From assembly GCA_900543165.1 (NCBI GenBank), contig UQQQ01000056.1, positions 1 to 13,017 on the forward strand: a stretch of 13,017 nucleotides of DNA, in the 5' to 3' direction. This stretch comes from an uncultured Dialister sp. Its GTDB lineage: Bacteria; Bacillota; Negativicutes; Veillonellales; Dialisteraceae. Below the pieces are notes generated by a model, which saw only the letters and a list, made by a program, of their open reading frames with translations, was not told the origin of the DNA and ran no database searches. How positions within the stretch are numbered: the stretch's first letter is position 1; each line of letters starts with the position of its first letter. The position numbers and the translations under genes were made by a program. Shown piece by piece: positions 1 through 9,142 of the stretch.

Positions 1-27
1 TTAGAAGATGGTATTCTCGTATCGCAG

Positions 28-117
28 CCTTCCCCTCTAGGGGAAGGTGCCCGAATGGGGCGGATAGGGTGACTATGGCATGAAAGACAGCTGGGATAAG
101 GTTTCCCCGTCACTCCT
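28..117. repeat. REP-like palindromic intergenic element
   Basis: Three inverted repeats lie in a row. The first is a perfect 8-bp stem, CCTTCCCC (28-35) with GGGGAAGG (40-47), around a TCTA loop. The second is GCCC (49-52) with GGGC (58-61). The third is a longer-range pair, GGGTGAC (67-73) with GTCACTC (109-115), containing one G-T pair. No T-run follows, so it does not look like an intrinsic terminator. The compact multi-palindrome layout resembles dispersed REP/BIME-type elements. That it is repeated elsewhere in the genome is inferred, because only one copy is visible here. No protein-coding gene is supported from 1 to 446. Confidence 0.4.
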
Positions 118-297
118 ATGAGAGCTGCAAGTCCCCCGCGGCAGATTGAACTCGAAAATGAGATGATCGTTATTTTACAGCCCTTTTGTTCTTTAAGGAA
201 ACACTGATTAAATCGTTGTCAGATTTCATTCTTGGATTTTTATACAGGGCAAGGAATCATCTGACGCGTGGCTCTCGCCAAGAGAGGTGTCTTTTTA

Positions 298-326
298 TTG
301 CCCGGATGTATTTTGCGTGATATCAT
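298..326 (+). promoter_or_regulatory. Probable sigma-A promoter of the hsd operon
   Basis: TTGCCC (298-303) is separated by 17 bp from TATCAT (321-326), and a TG at 318-319 makes an extended -10. Transcription would begin near 333 and leave a 5' untranslated region of about 115 nt before the hsdM start at 447. This also argues against translation from the in-frame ATG at 336, which would sit almost on the transcription start. Confidence 0.5.
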
Positions 327-446
327 GGAATCAGAATGACAAAAGTGGGGATGAGAGAAGTCTCCATTAAGGGAGCACTGATGAAATCTGATTCTGTGAT
401 TGAATCAGCGTTTTCTTACATTTCCGATACGATCCAGGAGGATGAC

Positions 447-2013
447 ATGGTAGATACGAAGAAGGAACAAGAACGCGACGAGCTGCACCGTGCCATATGG
501 GCGATCGCGGATGAACTCCGCGGGGCGGTCGATGGTTGGGATTTTAAGAACTACGTACTTGGCATGATGTTTTATCGCTATATTTCGGAGAATCTCTCGG
601 ACTATATCACTTGCGGAGAAAGAGCGGCGGGAGATACCGGCTTTGACTATGTGACCATGCCCGATGAAGATGCAGAGGGCGCGAGGGAAGGTCTGGTGCA
701 GGAGAAGGGATTCTTCATCCTGCCAAGCGAACTCTTCTGCAACGTCTGCGCCCGCGCGAAAGATGACGAAAACCTCAATGAGACGCTGGAGACGGTTTTT
801 CGTCATATCGAGGAATCGGCGAAGGGCAGCGAGTCAGAGAGTGATTTCGAAGGATTATTTGATGATTTCGATGTGAACAGCAACAAGCTCGGCGCGACTG
901 TCGCGAAGCGGAATGAAAAACTCGTGAAGCTTCTCTCTGGTGTGGCGAAAATGAACTTGGGCGACGTCAAAGGCCATGATATCGATGCATTCGGTGACGC
1001 GTACGAGTACCTCATGACCATGTATGCGTCGAATGCAGGGAAATCCGGTGGCGAATTCTTCACACCCGCCGATGTGTCTGAGCTCCTGACTCGCCTGGGG
1101 ACGGTCGGGAAGACAGAAATAAACAAGGTGTATGATCCTGCATGTGGGAGCGGATCGCTCCTTCTGAAAGCCGAAAAGGTGCTGGGGAAGGACGCCATTC
1201 GTAATGGCTTCTATGGGCAGGAAATCAATATCACGACGTACAACCTGTGCCGCATCAATATGTTCCTGCATGATGTCGGCTTCGATAAATTCAACATCGC
1301 CTGTGAAGATACGCTGATCAGTCCGCAGCATTGGGATGATGAACCCTTCGAACTCATCGTATCGAATCCTCCATACTCGATCAAGTGGGCAGGGGACAGC
1401 AACCCGCTCCTCATCAATGATCCGCGCTTTGCCCCGGCCGGAGTCCTTGCGCCAAAGAGCAAGGCGGATATGGCCTTCATCATGCACAGTCTTTCCTGGC
1501 TCGCTGCGAATGGCACCGCGGCCATCGTCTGCTTCCCCGGCATTATGTACCGCGGCGGTGCGGAGAAGAAGATCCGTAAGTATCTTGTGGATAACAACTT
1601 CATCGATTGCATCATCCAGCTCCCGAGCAATCTGTTCTTCGGCACTTCGATCGCGACCTGCATCATGGTGATGAAGAAGAATAAAACGGATAACCGCACA
1701 CTCTTCATCGATGCTTCGTCCGAGTGCGTGAAGGTGACGAATAACAACAAGCTCACCGCGGAGAATATCGCGCGTATCGTGGATGTCTTTGCAAAGCATG
1801 AAGAAATCCCGCATTTTTCTAAGCTCGCAGAGTATCAGGACATTGTGGATAATGAGTACAATCTCTCGGTCTCGACCTATGTAGAGGCAAAAGACACAAG
1901 GGAGAAGATCGATATCGTGAAGCTGAATGAGGAAATCCGGGAGATCGTAGCGAGGGAGGATCACCTTCGCGAAGAAATCGATCGGATGATCGCGGAAATT
2001 GAGGTGGGGACAG

Positions 2014-2030
<17 letters not shown>
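447..2030 (+). CDS. hsdM: Type I restriction-modification N6-adenine methyltransferase subunit HsdM
   Basis: HsdM transfers a methyl group from S-adenosylmethionine to adenine. Two HsdM with one HsdS form the modification enzyme, and HsdR joins to give the restriction complex. The 527-residue product opens with the HsdM N-terminal helical domain (DELHRAIWAIADELRG... VDGWDFKNYVLGMMFYRYISE). It then shows the SAM-binding motif I DPACGSG (from residue 230) and the catalytic motif IV NPPY (307-310), typical of gamma-class N6-adenine methylases. Length matches type IC HsdM (about 520 aa). I chose ATG 447 because AGGAGG (436-441) lies 5 nt upstream and the homology begins there; in-frame ATGs at 336 and 381 lack such a site and precede the conserved part. 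The 3' end overlaps hsdS by 17 nt, implying translational coupling. Motifs are intact, so it should be active. Confidence 0.95.
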
Positions 2031-3910
<1,880 letters not shown>

Positions 3911-3948
3911 TCCAAAGTTTGCGCTCAAAGGAAGAAAGGAGAACCTCT

Positions 3949-6900
3949 ATGTCACAATTCCAAGTCGTTGCGGAAACGTCTGAGAATACCGTCATCACGG
4001 AATATACGCCGGAGAAGCGGCGATCCACGAGCTACCAGAGTGAAGCGGAGCTGGAGAAGGAGTGCATCCGTATGCTCTGCGAAGAGGGCTATGAATACCT
4101 CGCTATCCATGAGGAGAAGGATCTTGTCGCAAATCTCCGAAAGCAGCTCGAGGCGCTGAATCAGTATCATTTCTCAGATCGGGAATGGGATGATTTCTTC
4201 CATCACGTCCTTGCAAACCCGAATGAGCATGCGAAGGAGAAGACGGAGAAGATCCAGGAGGACAATGTCCAGGTCTTGAAGCGGGATGACGGGTCGACGA
4301 AGAATATCACGCTTATTGATAAAAAGCAGATCCATAATAACCGCCTGCAGGTGATTCATCAGTATGAGAATGGGAAGGAGAATGGGGCTTCCTATGACAA
4401 TCGCTATGACGTGACGATCCTGGTAAACGGGCTGCCTTTGGTGCATCTGGAGCTGAAGCGGCGCGGGGTGAAGATCCGCGAGGCATTCAATCAGATCAAT
4501 CGGTATCAGAGGGATTCGTTCTGGGCAGGGGCAGGGCTCTACGAGTATGTACAGATTTTCGTGATTTCCAATGGGACGAATACGAAGTACTATTCGAACA
4601 GTACGCGCTTCAATGCGGTGAAGGAGAATGAGAAGCGCGGGGCGAGCCGGACGAAGACGAGCAACAGCTTCGAATTCACCTGTTTCTGGGCGGATGCGAA
4701 TAATACAGTGATTTCTGACCTCATCGATTTCACGAAGACTTTCCTTGCGCGGCATACGATTCTCTCTATTCTGACACGGTACTGTATCTTCACATCAGAA
4801 AAGATGCTGATGGTGATGCGTCCGTATCAGATCACGGCGACGGAGCGGATTCTGAACCGGATCGAGATAGCGAACAATTATAAGAAGTATGGTACGGTCG
4901 ATGGGGGAGGCTATATCTGGCATACGACGGGGTCAGGGAAGACGTTGACGTCTTTCAAGACAGCGCGCCTCGCCTCGCGTCTGCCGTATATCGACAAGGT
5001 GCTTTTTGTTGTGGACCGTAAGGATTTGGATTATCAGACGATGAAGGAGTATGATCGCTTCGAGAAGGGGGCGGCGAACAGCAATACGTCGACGGCGGTC
5101 TTAAAAAAGCAGCTGGAAGATCCGTCAGCGCGTATCATCATCACGACGATCCAGAAGCTTTCGACGTTCATCAAGAAGAATCCGGAGCATCCGGTCTATG
5201 CTGAGCATGTGGTCATCATTTTCGATGAGTGCCATCGAAGCCAGTTCGGCGATATGCATTCGGCGATTGTGAAAAATTTCAAGAAGTATCATCTCTTCGG
5301 CTTCACGGGGACACCGATTTTCTCAGTCAATGCGGGCCGTGGGAAGAATCCGGAATTCTTCACGACGGCGCAGACGTTTGGCGACCAGCTGCACTGCTAC
5401 ACCATCGTGGATGCCATCCGCGACAGAAATGTGCTTCCTTTCCGCGTGGACTACATCAAGACGATGGAGGCGGATGAGGATATCTCTGATGAGATGGTCT
5501 GGGATATCAATCGCGAAAAGGTAATGATGGCGCCGGAACGAATTTCTGTGGTGGTGAAGTACATTCTCACGCATTTCGACCAGAAGACGTATCGCGGAGA
5601 TAAGACGTATGTCTATCAGGCACTGACGAATATCAGCGAGGTGGCGTCCGGGAAGAACCAGGTCGAGGAAATCAAGCAGAAGCAGCGTCTGTCTGGTTTT
5701 AATTCCCTCTTTGCGGTGGCCAGTGTCCCGATGGCGAAGCTCTACTATGAAGAGTTCAAGAAGCAAATGCAGGCCGATCCGACAAAGAAGCTGAAGATCG
5801 CGACGATTTTCAGCTATGCGCCCAATGAAGAGGAAGCGGAGGGGCTTCTGGGGGAGGAAAATTCGGAGGATACATCGGCTCTCGACAGGAATTCACGGGA
5901 TTTTCTGGAGCATGCGATCGAGGACTACAATGCGATGTTTCATACCAGCTACGATACGTCAGCCGATAAATTCCAGAATTATTACAAAGATGTCTCGCTC
6001 CGCATGAAGAATAAGGAGCTGGATCTGCTCATCGTGGTGAATATGTTCCTCACTGGCTTCGATGCGACGACGCTGAATACGCTCTGGGTGGATAAGAATC
6101 TCAAGATGCATGGGCTCATTCAGGCGTTTTCCCGGACGAACCGCATTCTGAATGCGGTGAAGACGTTTGGAAATATCGTCTGCTTTAGAAATCTTTCGAA
6201 ACGGGTGGATAGTGCGATTTCTCTCTTCGGGGATAAAAATGCCGGAGGCATCGTGCTTATGCGCCGCTTCAAGGACTACTATGAAGGCTATACGGATATG
6301 GATGGCAAGCACAGGGATGGATATGTGGATTTCGTGAAGAGGCTCAAGGATAAGTTTCCTCTGGGCGGAAATATCATCAGCGAAGAAAAGCAGAAGGAAT
6401 TCATCTTGCTCTTCGGCGTCCTGCTTCGCATGAGAAATCTGCTTTCGTCTTTCGATGAATTCAAAGGGAAGGAAATCCTTTCCGCCTGTGACTGGCAGGA
6501 TTACCAGGGGCGGTATCTCGATATCAAAGAAGAGTGGGACCGCAGGAAAAAGCATGATAAAAAAGATGTCACGGAGGATGTAGTCTTCGAGACGGAGCTC
6601 ATCCGCCAGGTGGAGATCAATATCGACTATATCCTGATGCTGGTGAAAAAGTATCATGATACCCATTGTGAGGATAAAGAGGTGCTGATTTCTATTCGTA
6701 AGGCCATCGACGCGAGCCCTGAGCTTCGCAGCAAGAAGGATCTCATCGAGAATTTTATAGCCGGTGTCAATGAGTCGGGAGATATCCTGAATGAGTGGAA
6801 TGGCTATGTCGCAGAAAAGAGAGAAGAGGATCTTTCAGCTATCATTCAGGGGGAACGGCTAAAGGAGGACGATACCCGCCGTTATATGGAAAATGCTTTC

Positions 6901-7146
6901 CGTGATGGGGAAATCAAGACCGCGGGAACGGATATCGATGCTCTTCTCCCACCGATTTCCCGCTTTGGGTCTGGGACACGTGCCAAAAAGAAACAGAGTG
7001 TAATCGACAAGTTCAAAGGTTTCTTTGAACGCTATTTTGGCATTGGCGGCGCTCCGTCTTTCGAGAAACCCAAAGCTGCTATGCCTTATGGTGGGAAAGA
7101 GAAAATGTCCGTGGCAGCAGAACGTCCGATGACGTATGGCCGGTGA
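3949..7146 (+). CDS. hsdR: Type I restriction endonuclease motor subunit HsdR
   Basis: HsdR is the ATP-driven translocase and nuclease that cuts unmodified DNA at a distance. The 1065-aa product matches type IC HsdR in length (EcoR124I about 1040). The N-terminal nuclease domain has the PD-(D/E)xK triad as D154, E168 and K170 (VHLELKRR), with the spacing seen in EcoR124I. The superfamily 2 helicase motor follows: Walker A HTTGSGKT (325-332, Lys331), DECH box (426-429), GFTGTP (from 451) and motif VI QAFSRTNR (725-732). The C-terminal part is helical and charged, as expected for the region that docks on the methylase. ATG 3949 is chosen for AAGGAGA (3936-3942) with a 6-nt gap; an in-frame ATG at 3919 lacks a site and adds non-conserved residues. 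All catalytic motifs are present, so the system appears restriction-competent. Confidence 0.95.
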   Translation: MSQFQVVAETSENTVITEYTPEKRRSTSYQSEAELEKECIRMLCEEGYEYLAIHEEKDLVANLRKQLEALNQYHFSDREWDDFFHHVLANPNEHAKEKTEKIQEDNVQVLKRDDGSTKNITLIDKKQIHNNRLQVIHQYENGKENGASYDNRYDVTILVNGLPLVHLELKRRGVKIREAFNQINRYQRDSFWAGAGLYEYVQIFVISNGTNTKYYSNSTRFNAVKENEKRGASRTKTSNSFEFTCFWADANNTVISDLIDFTKTFLARHTILSILTRYCIFTSEKMLMVMRPYQITATERILNRIEIANNYKKYGTVDGGGYIWHTTGSGKTLTSFKTARLASRLPYIDKVLFVVDRKDLDYQTMKEYDRFEKGAANSNTSTAVLKKQLEDPSARIIITTIQKLSTFIKKNPEHPVYAEHVVIIFDECHRSQFGDMHSAIVKNFKKYHLFGFTGTPIFSVNAGRGKNPEFFTTAQTFGDQLHCYTIVDAIRDRNVLPFRVDYIKTMEADEDISDEMVWDINREKVMMAPERISVVVKYILTHFDQKTYRGDKTYVYQALTNISEVASGKNQVEEIKQKQRLSGFNSLFAVASVPMAKLYYEEFKKQMQADPTKKLKIATIFSYAPNEEEAEGLLGEENSEDTSALDRNSRDFLEHAIEDYNAMFHTSYDTSADKFQNYYKDVSLRMKNKELDLLIVVNMFLTGFDATTLNTLWVDKNLKMHGLIQAFSRTNRILNAVKTFGNIVCFRNLSKRVDSAISLFGDKNAGGIVLMRRFKDYYEGYTDMDGKHRDGYVDFVKRLKDKFPLGGNIISEEKQKEFILLFGVLLRMRNLLSSFDEFKGKEILSACDWQDYQGRYLDIKEEWDRRKKHDKKDVTEDVVFETELIRQVEINIDYILMLVKKYHDTHCEDKEVLISIRKAIDASPELRSKKDLIENFIAGVNESGDILNEWNGYVAEKREEDLSAIIQGERLKEDDTRRYMENAFRDGEIKTAGTDIDALLPPISRFGSGTRAKKKQSVIDKFKGFFERYFGIGGAPSFEKPKAAMPYGGKEKMSVAAERPMTYGR

Positions 7147-7196
7147 GAGAAAAACGGTTCATTTTTCTGTCTATTGACCCGATATCGCGGCATTAG

Positions 7197-7232
7197 GACC
7201 CGTAGAACCTGTCAAACCTATCGAACCCGTTA
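7197..7232. repeat. Four imperfect 9-bp tandem repeats between hsdR and alr
   Basis: The units are GACCCGTAG, AACCTGTCA, AACCTATCG and AACCCGTTA. They sit 50 bp after hsdR and before the alr promoter. In one frame they spell Pro-Val/Ile with Glu/Lys (PVEPVKPIEPV), but that frame has a stop at 7175 and no start codon, so I do not call a gene. Function unknown. The rest of 7147-7264 shows only a weak AT stem (7148-7154 with 7162-7168) after hsdR. Confidence 0.5.
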
Positions 7233-7264
7233 TATCATTACTCACACAATCGCATTGCGCACCA

Positions 7265-7293
7265 TTGCCATTTCCTTCCAATCGCGGTATGAT
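7265..7293 (+). promoter_or_regulatory. Sigma-A promoter of alr
   Basis: TTGCCA (7265-7270), a 17-bp spacer and TATGAT (7288-7293) form a near-consensus promoter. Transcription should begin near 7300, leaving a leader of about 110 nt. alr therefore has its own transcription start and is not simply read from the hsd operon. Confidence 0.7.
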
Positions 7294-7312
7294 AGATGCA
7301 TAAAAATAAAAG

Positions 7313-7392
7313 GAAGCACCGAGGCTTCAAAGTATCAGGCATTGCCCTGATGCTTTTGGCGCGGTGCTTTTCATTTCTGCCGATGGCAGAAA
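7313..7392 (+). promoter_or_regulatory. Structured alr leader with terminator-like hairpin (possible attenuator)
   Basis: AAGCACCG (7314-7321) pairs perfectly with CGGTGCTT (7362-7369), and TTTTC follows within 7368-7372. Inside lies a nested hairpin ATCAGG (7334-7339) with CCTGAT (7346-7351). The left arm of the outer stem can instead form GAAGC (7313-7317) with GCTTC (7324-7328), a mutually exclusive fold. A second hairpin, TTTCTGCC (7374-7381) with GGCAGAAA (7385-7392), ends just before the alr ribosome-binding site. Because all of this lies downstream of the predicted start of the alr transcript, it may regulate alr by termination or folding. A simple terminator for upstream transcripts is the alternative. 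Confidence 0.45.
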
Positions 7393-7410
7393 AGAATGGG
7401 AGGAATACAA

Positions 7411-8511
7411 ATGCCGGTTTCTTACATGGAAATCAATCTGAATGCGCTTCGTCACAATCTCAAGGTCATCCGCGCGCATCTGCCGAAGGAAGTGAATGTG
7501 CTCGCTGTCGTGAAGGCGAATGCCTATGGACATGGCGCGAAGGAAACGCTGCGCATCGCCCTCGAGGAAGGCTACGTCGCTGCTGCGGTCGCCCGTGTGG
7601 AAGAAGGAGCGGAGCTGCGCGACGCCGGATTCACTTGCCCGATCTATGTATTGGGACTGCCGCTGCCGGAGGATATGCCTATCGGTGTGAATAAAGACCT
7701 CATCATGCCGATCGATGATACCGTCGATCTTGATGCCCTAGAAGCTATCGCGGCTGTTTCGAAGAAAACGATCGAAGTCATGCTGCCGATCGATACGGGC
7801 ATGAACCGCATCGGAACTCATCCGGAGGACGTACCTGCGCTCCTTAAAAAGCTCGAAGCCTATCCGCACATCCACGCACATGGCACCTTCACCCATATGG
7901 CGACGGCGGACCACAAAGAAAAGGATGCCGCACTGAAGCAGCTCGACCGCTTCGATGAAGCGATCTCCTACATGCCGGTCGATGAAAACTTCGTGATCTC
8001 CTCCGCTAACAGTGCCGGTGTCATAGATATCCCGAGAAGCTGGCACAACCTTGCCCGTCCTGGCATTATCATCTATGGGCCGCAGCCATCGGACGCCATG
8101 ACGAACAAGCTTGACCTCCAGTATGCGATGAGCGTCGTGAGCCATGTCACCCATGTCCAGATCCTGCATAAGGGCGAAGCCATCGGCTACGGCGGTACCT
8201 ATGTCGCCAAAGAGGATATGAAGACTGCGACCGTCCCGATCGGTTATGCAGACGGCTGGCACAGAAGCCTCTCGAATAAGGGTGTCGTCCTCATCAATGG
8301 CAAGCGCTGCCCGATCGTCGGCCGCATCTGCATGGACCAGTTCATGGTCGCCTGCGATGACGAAGTCCGCCCAGGCGATGAAGTCGTCCTCATGGGCAAG
8401 CAGGGCGAGGAAGAGATCACCGTCGATGAAGTATCTGCTACGGCTGAAACCATCCCGCATGAAATCATGTGCGACCTGAAACGTATCCCGAGAGTATTTG
8501 TAGAAAAATAG
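7411..8511 (+). CDS. alr: Alanine racemase
   Basis: This pyridoxal-phosphate enzyme interconverts L- and D-alanine in the cytoplasm and supplies D-Ala for peptidoglycan. The 366-aa protein is of normal family length. The N-terminal barrel carries the PLP-binding lysine in VVKANAYGHG (Lys35). The MNRIGTH segment and RPGIIIYGPQPS are typical of the family. The C-terminal domain has the catalytic tyrosine in IGYGGTY (Tyr260), then GYADGW and GRICMDQ. ATG 7411 is chosen because GGGAGGA (7398-7404) lies 6 nt upstream and the family N-terminus begins there; the in-frame ATG at 7396 overlaps that site. It has its own promoter and a structured leader. Its position just before the mre cluster puts two cell-wall functions together. 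No convincing terminator follows the stop. Confidence 0.96.
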   Translation: MPVSYMEINLNALRHNLKVIRAHLPKEVNVLAVVKANAYGHGAKETLRIALEEGYVAAAVARVEEGAELRDAGFTCPIYVLGLPLPEDMPIGVNKDLIMPIDDTVDLDALEAIAAVSKKTIEVMLPIDTGMNRIGTHPEDVPALLKKLEAYPHIHAHGTFTHMATADHKEKDAALKQLDRFDEAISYMPVDENFVISSANSAGVIDIPRSWHNLARPGIIIYGPQPSDAMTNKLDLQYAMSVVSHVTHVQILHKGEAIGYGGTYVAKEDMKTATVPIGYADGWHRSLSNKGVVLINGKRCPIVGRICMDQFMVACDDEVRPGDEVVLMGKQGEEEITVDEVSATAETIPHEIMCDLKRIPRVFVEK

Positions 8512-8610
8512 TTTTGAAGGATCCGGCACTGGAGGAGAGCGGGATCTGTTCGTATCGTCATGTCGGGCAAAAGCGGGACATCTTCCCCCCTTTCTTATTT
8601 TCGCTCCATA

Positions 8611-8619
8611 TGCTATAAT
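8611..8619 (+). promoter_or_regulatory. Extended -10 promoter of tRNA-Arg
   Basis: TGCTATAAT (8611-8619) is a perfect extended -10. The -35 position (about 8591-8596, TTTCTT) is poor. Transcription would begin near 8626, only about 6 nt before the mature tRNA. The preceding 8512-8610 holds no gene. Confidence 0.6.
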
Positions 8620-8631
8620 AACGCTTGTTAA

Positions 8632-8707
8632 GCGTCTATAGCTCAGTGGATAGAGCACTGGTCTCCGGAACCAGGTGTCGAGAGTTCGAATCCCTCTAGA
8701 CGCACCA
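8632..8707 (+). tRNA. tRNA-Arg, anticodon CCG
   Basis: The acceptor stem is GCGTCTA (8632-8638) with TAGACGC (8697-8703), followed by A73 and an encoded CCA (8705-8707). The anticodon stem is CTGGT (8658-8662) with ACCAG (8670-8674). Its 7-nt loop CTCCGGA puts the anticodon CCG at 8665-8667, reading CGG arginine codons. The T arm has the expected GTTCGAATC. All arms are intact. Confidence 0.97.
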
Positions 8708-8715
8708 GAATATAC

Positions 8716-8804
8716 CCGATAATATCGGATAAAATAAAATTCACCCAGTTCCTCCATGAAAGTGGGGAAATACATGGGGGGAAAATCGACCTTTGAGGAG
8801 GTCG
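8716..8804 (+). other. Tandem hairpins between tRNA-Arg and its terminator
   Basis: Three stems lie in a row downstream of the tRNA: CCGAT (8716-8720) with ATCGG (8724-8728); a 10-bp stem 8749-8758 with 8773-8782 that includes two G-T pairs; and CGACCT (8787-8792) with AGGTCG (8799-8804), which abuts the terminator. The stretch could be a 3' trailer of the tRNA transcript or a small structured RNA. I do not recognise a known RNA family. The longest ATG frame here (38 codons from 8756) has no ribosome-binding site. Confidence 0.35.
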
Positions 8805-8833
8805 AAAAGCCGAGGCGGCTTGCCTCGGCTTTT
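8805..8833 (+). terminator. Strong rho-independent terminator after tRNA-Arg
   Basis: AAAAGCCGAGGC (8805-8816) pairs perfectly with GCCTCGGCTTTT (8822-8833) around a GGCTT loop, and the T-rich tail continues as TTTTATTAT. It should separate the tRNA unit from the mre operon. Confidence 0.9.
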
Positions 8834-8959
8834 TATTATGCCTTTTCCTTTGTTTTAACAGCAACTCCCTGATCACAGTTCGTTGGTTCGGCATCGTATA
8901 TTTCCTTGGCTATGACGCTTCCAAACCGTCTCTTTCTACTGTATTCTCCATGGTAAACA

Positions 8960-8968
8960 TGCTATAAT
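8960..8968 (+). promoter_or_regulatory. Extended -10 promoter of the mre operon
   Basis: TGCTATAAT (8960-8968) is identical to the tRNA-Arg extended -10. No good -35 hexamer lies 16-18 bp upstream. Transcription would start near 8975. The stretch 8841-8959 holds no recognisable gene. Confidence 0.55.
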
Positions 8969-8974
8969 AATAAG

Positions 8975-9142
8975 ACGTTTCGTTTGAATACATCGGACAG
9001 AGACGGGGCCTGCGCTTCATGAGGCAAAGTGCTTATCAGAATCACCGCGCTTCCGGATGCGACGCAGACTTTCGCTGTATCCCATGGGTCTTTGACACCG
9101 GGGGAGCTCTGTACCGGCCTTTATATATCGTGAGGGTTTACC
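8975..9142 (+). promoter_or_regulatory. Long structured 5' leader of the mreB-like gene
   Basis: About 170 nt separate the predicted transcript start from the mreB ATG. Visible stems are GCGCTT (9012-9017) with AAGTGC (9027-9032, one G-T pair) and GGATGCG (9055-9061) with TGTATCC (9076-9082, two G-T pairs). CCGG elements also lie at 9098-9101 and 9114-9117. An ATG frame from 9019 overlaps the mreB start in another frame and has no recognisable motif. The leader matches no riboswitch class I can name. Confidence 0.3.

Noticed and set aside
216..265. Earlier promoter (TTGTCA 216, TATACA 241) with an inverted repeat GTCAGAT/ATCTGAC (218-224 with 259-265)
   Set aside because: The spacer is 19 bp and the -10 is poor; the 298-326 promoter is clearly better. 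The inverted repeat has a 34-nt loop and may be chance.
336..446. N-terminal extension of hsdM from ATG 336 or 381
   Set aside because: No Shine-Dalgarno site, the extra 37 residues do not resemble HsdM, and ATG 336 lies at the predicted transcription start; ATG 447 has AGGAGG at the right distance.
7296..7694. 132-codon plus-strand frame starting in the alr leader
   Set aside because: It overlaps alr in the wrong frame, starts at the predicted transcription start and turns into an Arg/Gly-rich shadow.
8632..8707. tRNA-Arg as an attachment site of a mobile element
   Set aside because: No integrase gene and no second copy of the tRNA 3' end are visible in the window; the neighbours are housekeeping genes.
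7738..8775. 345-codon minus-strand frame covering alr and the tRNA
   Set aside because: Antisense to alr, and its N-terminal part (GIRTLDTWFRRPVLYPLSYRR) is the well-known spurious peptide produced by reading a tRNA gene backwards.
8643..8894. 83-codon minus-strand frame after the tRNA
   Set aside because: Another reverse-tRNA artefact (GFELSTPGSGDQCSIH) that runs through the terminator.
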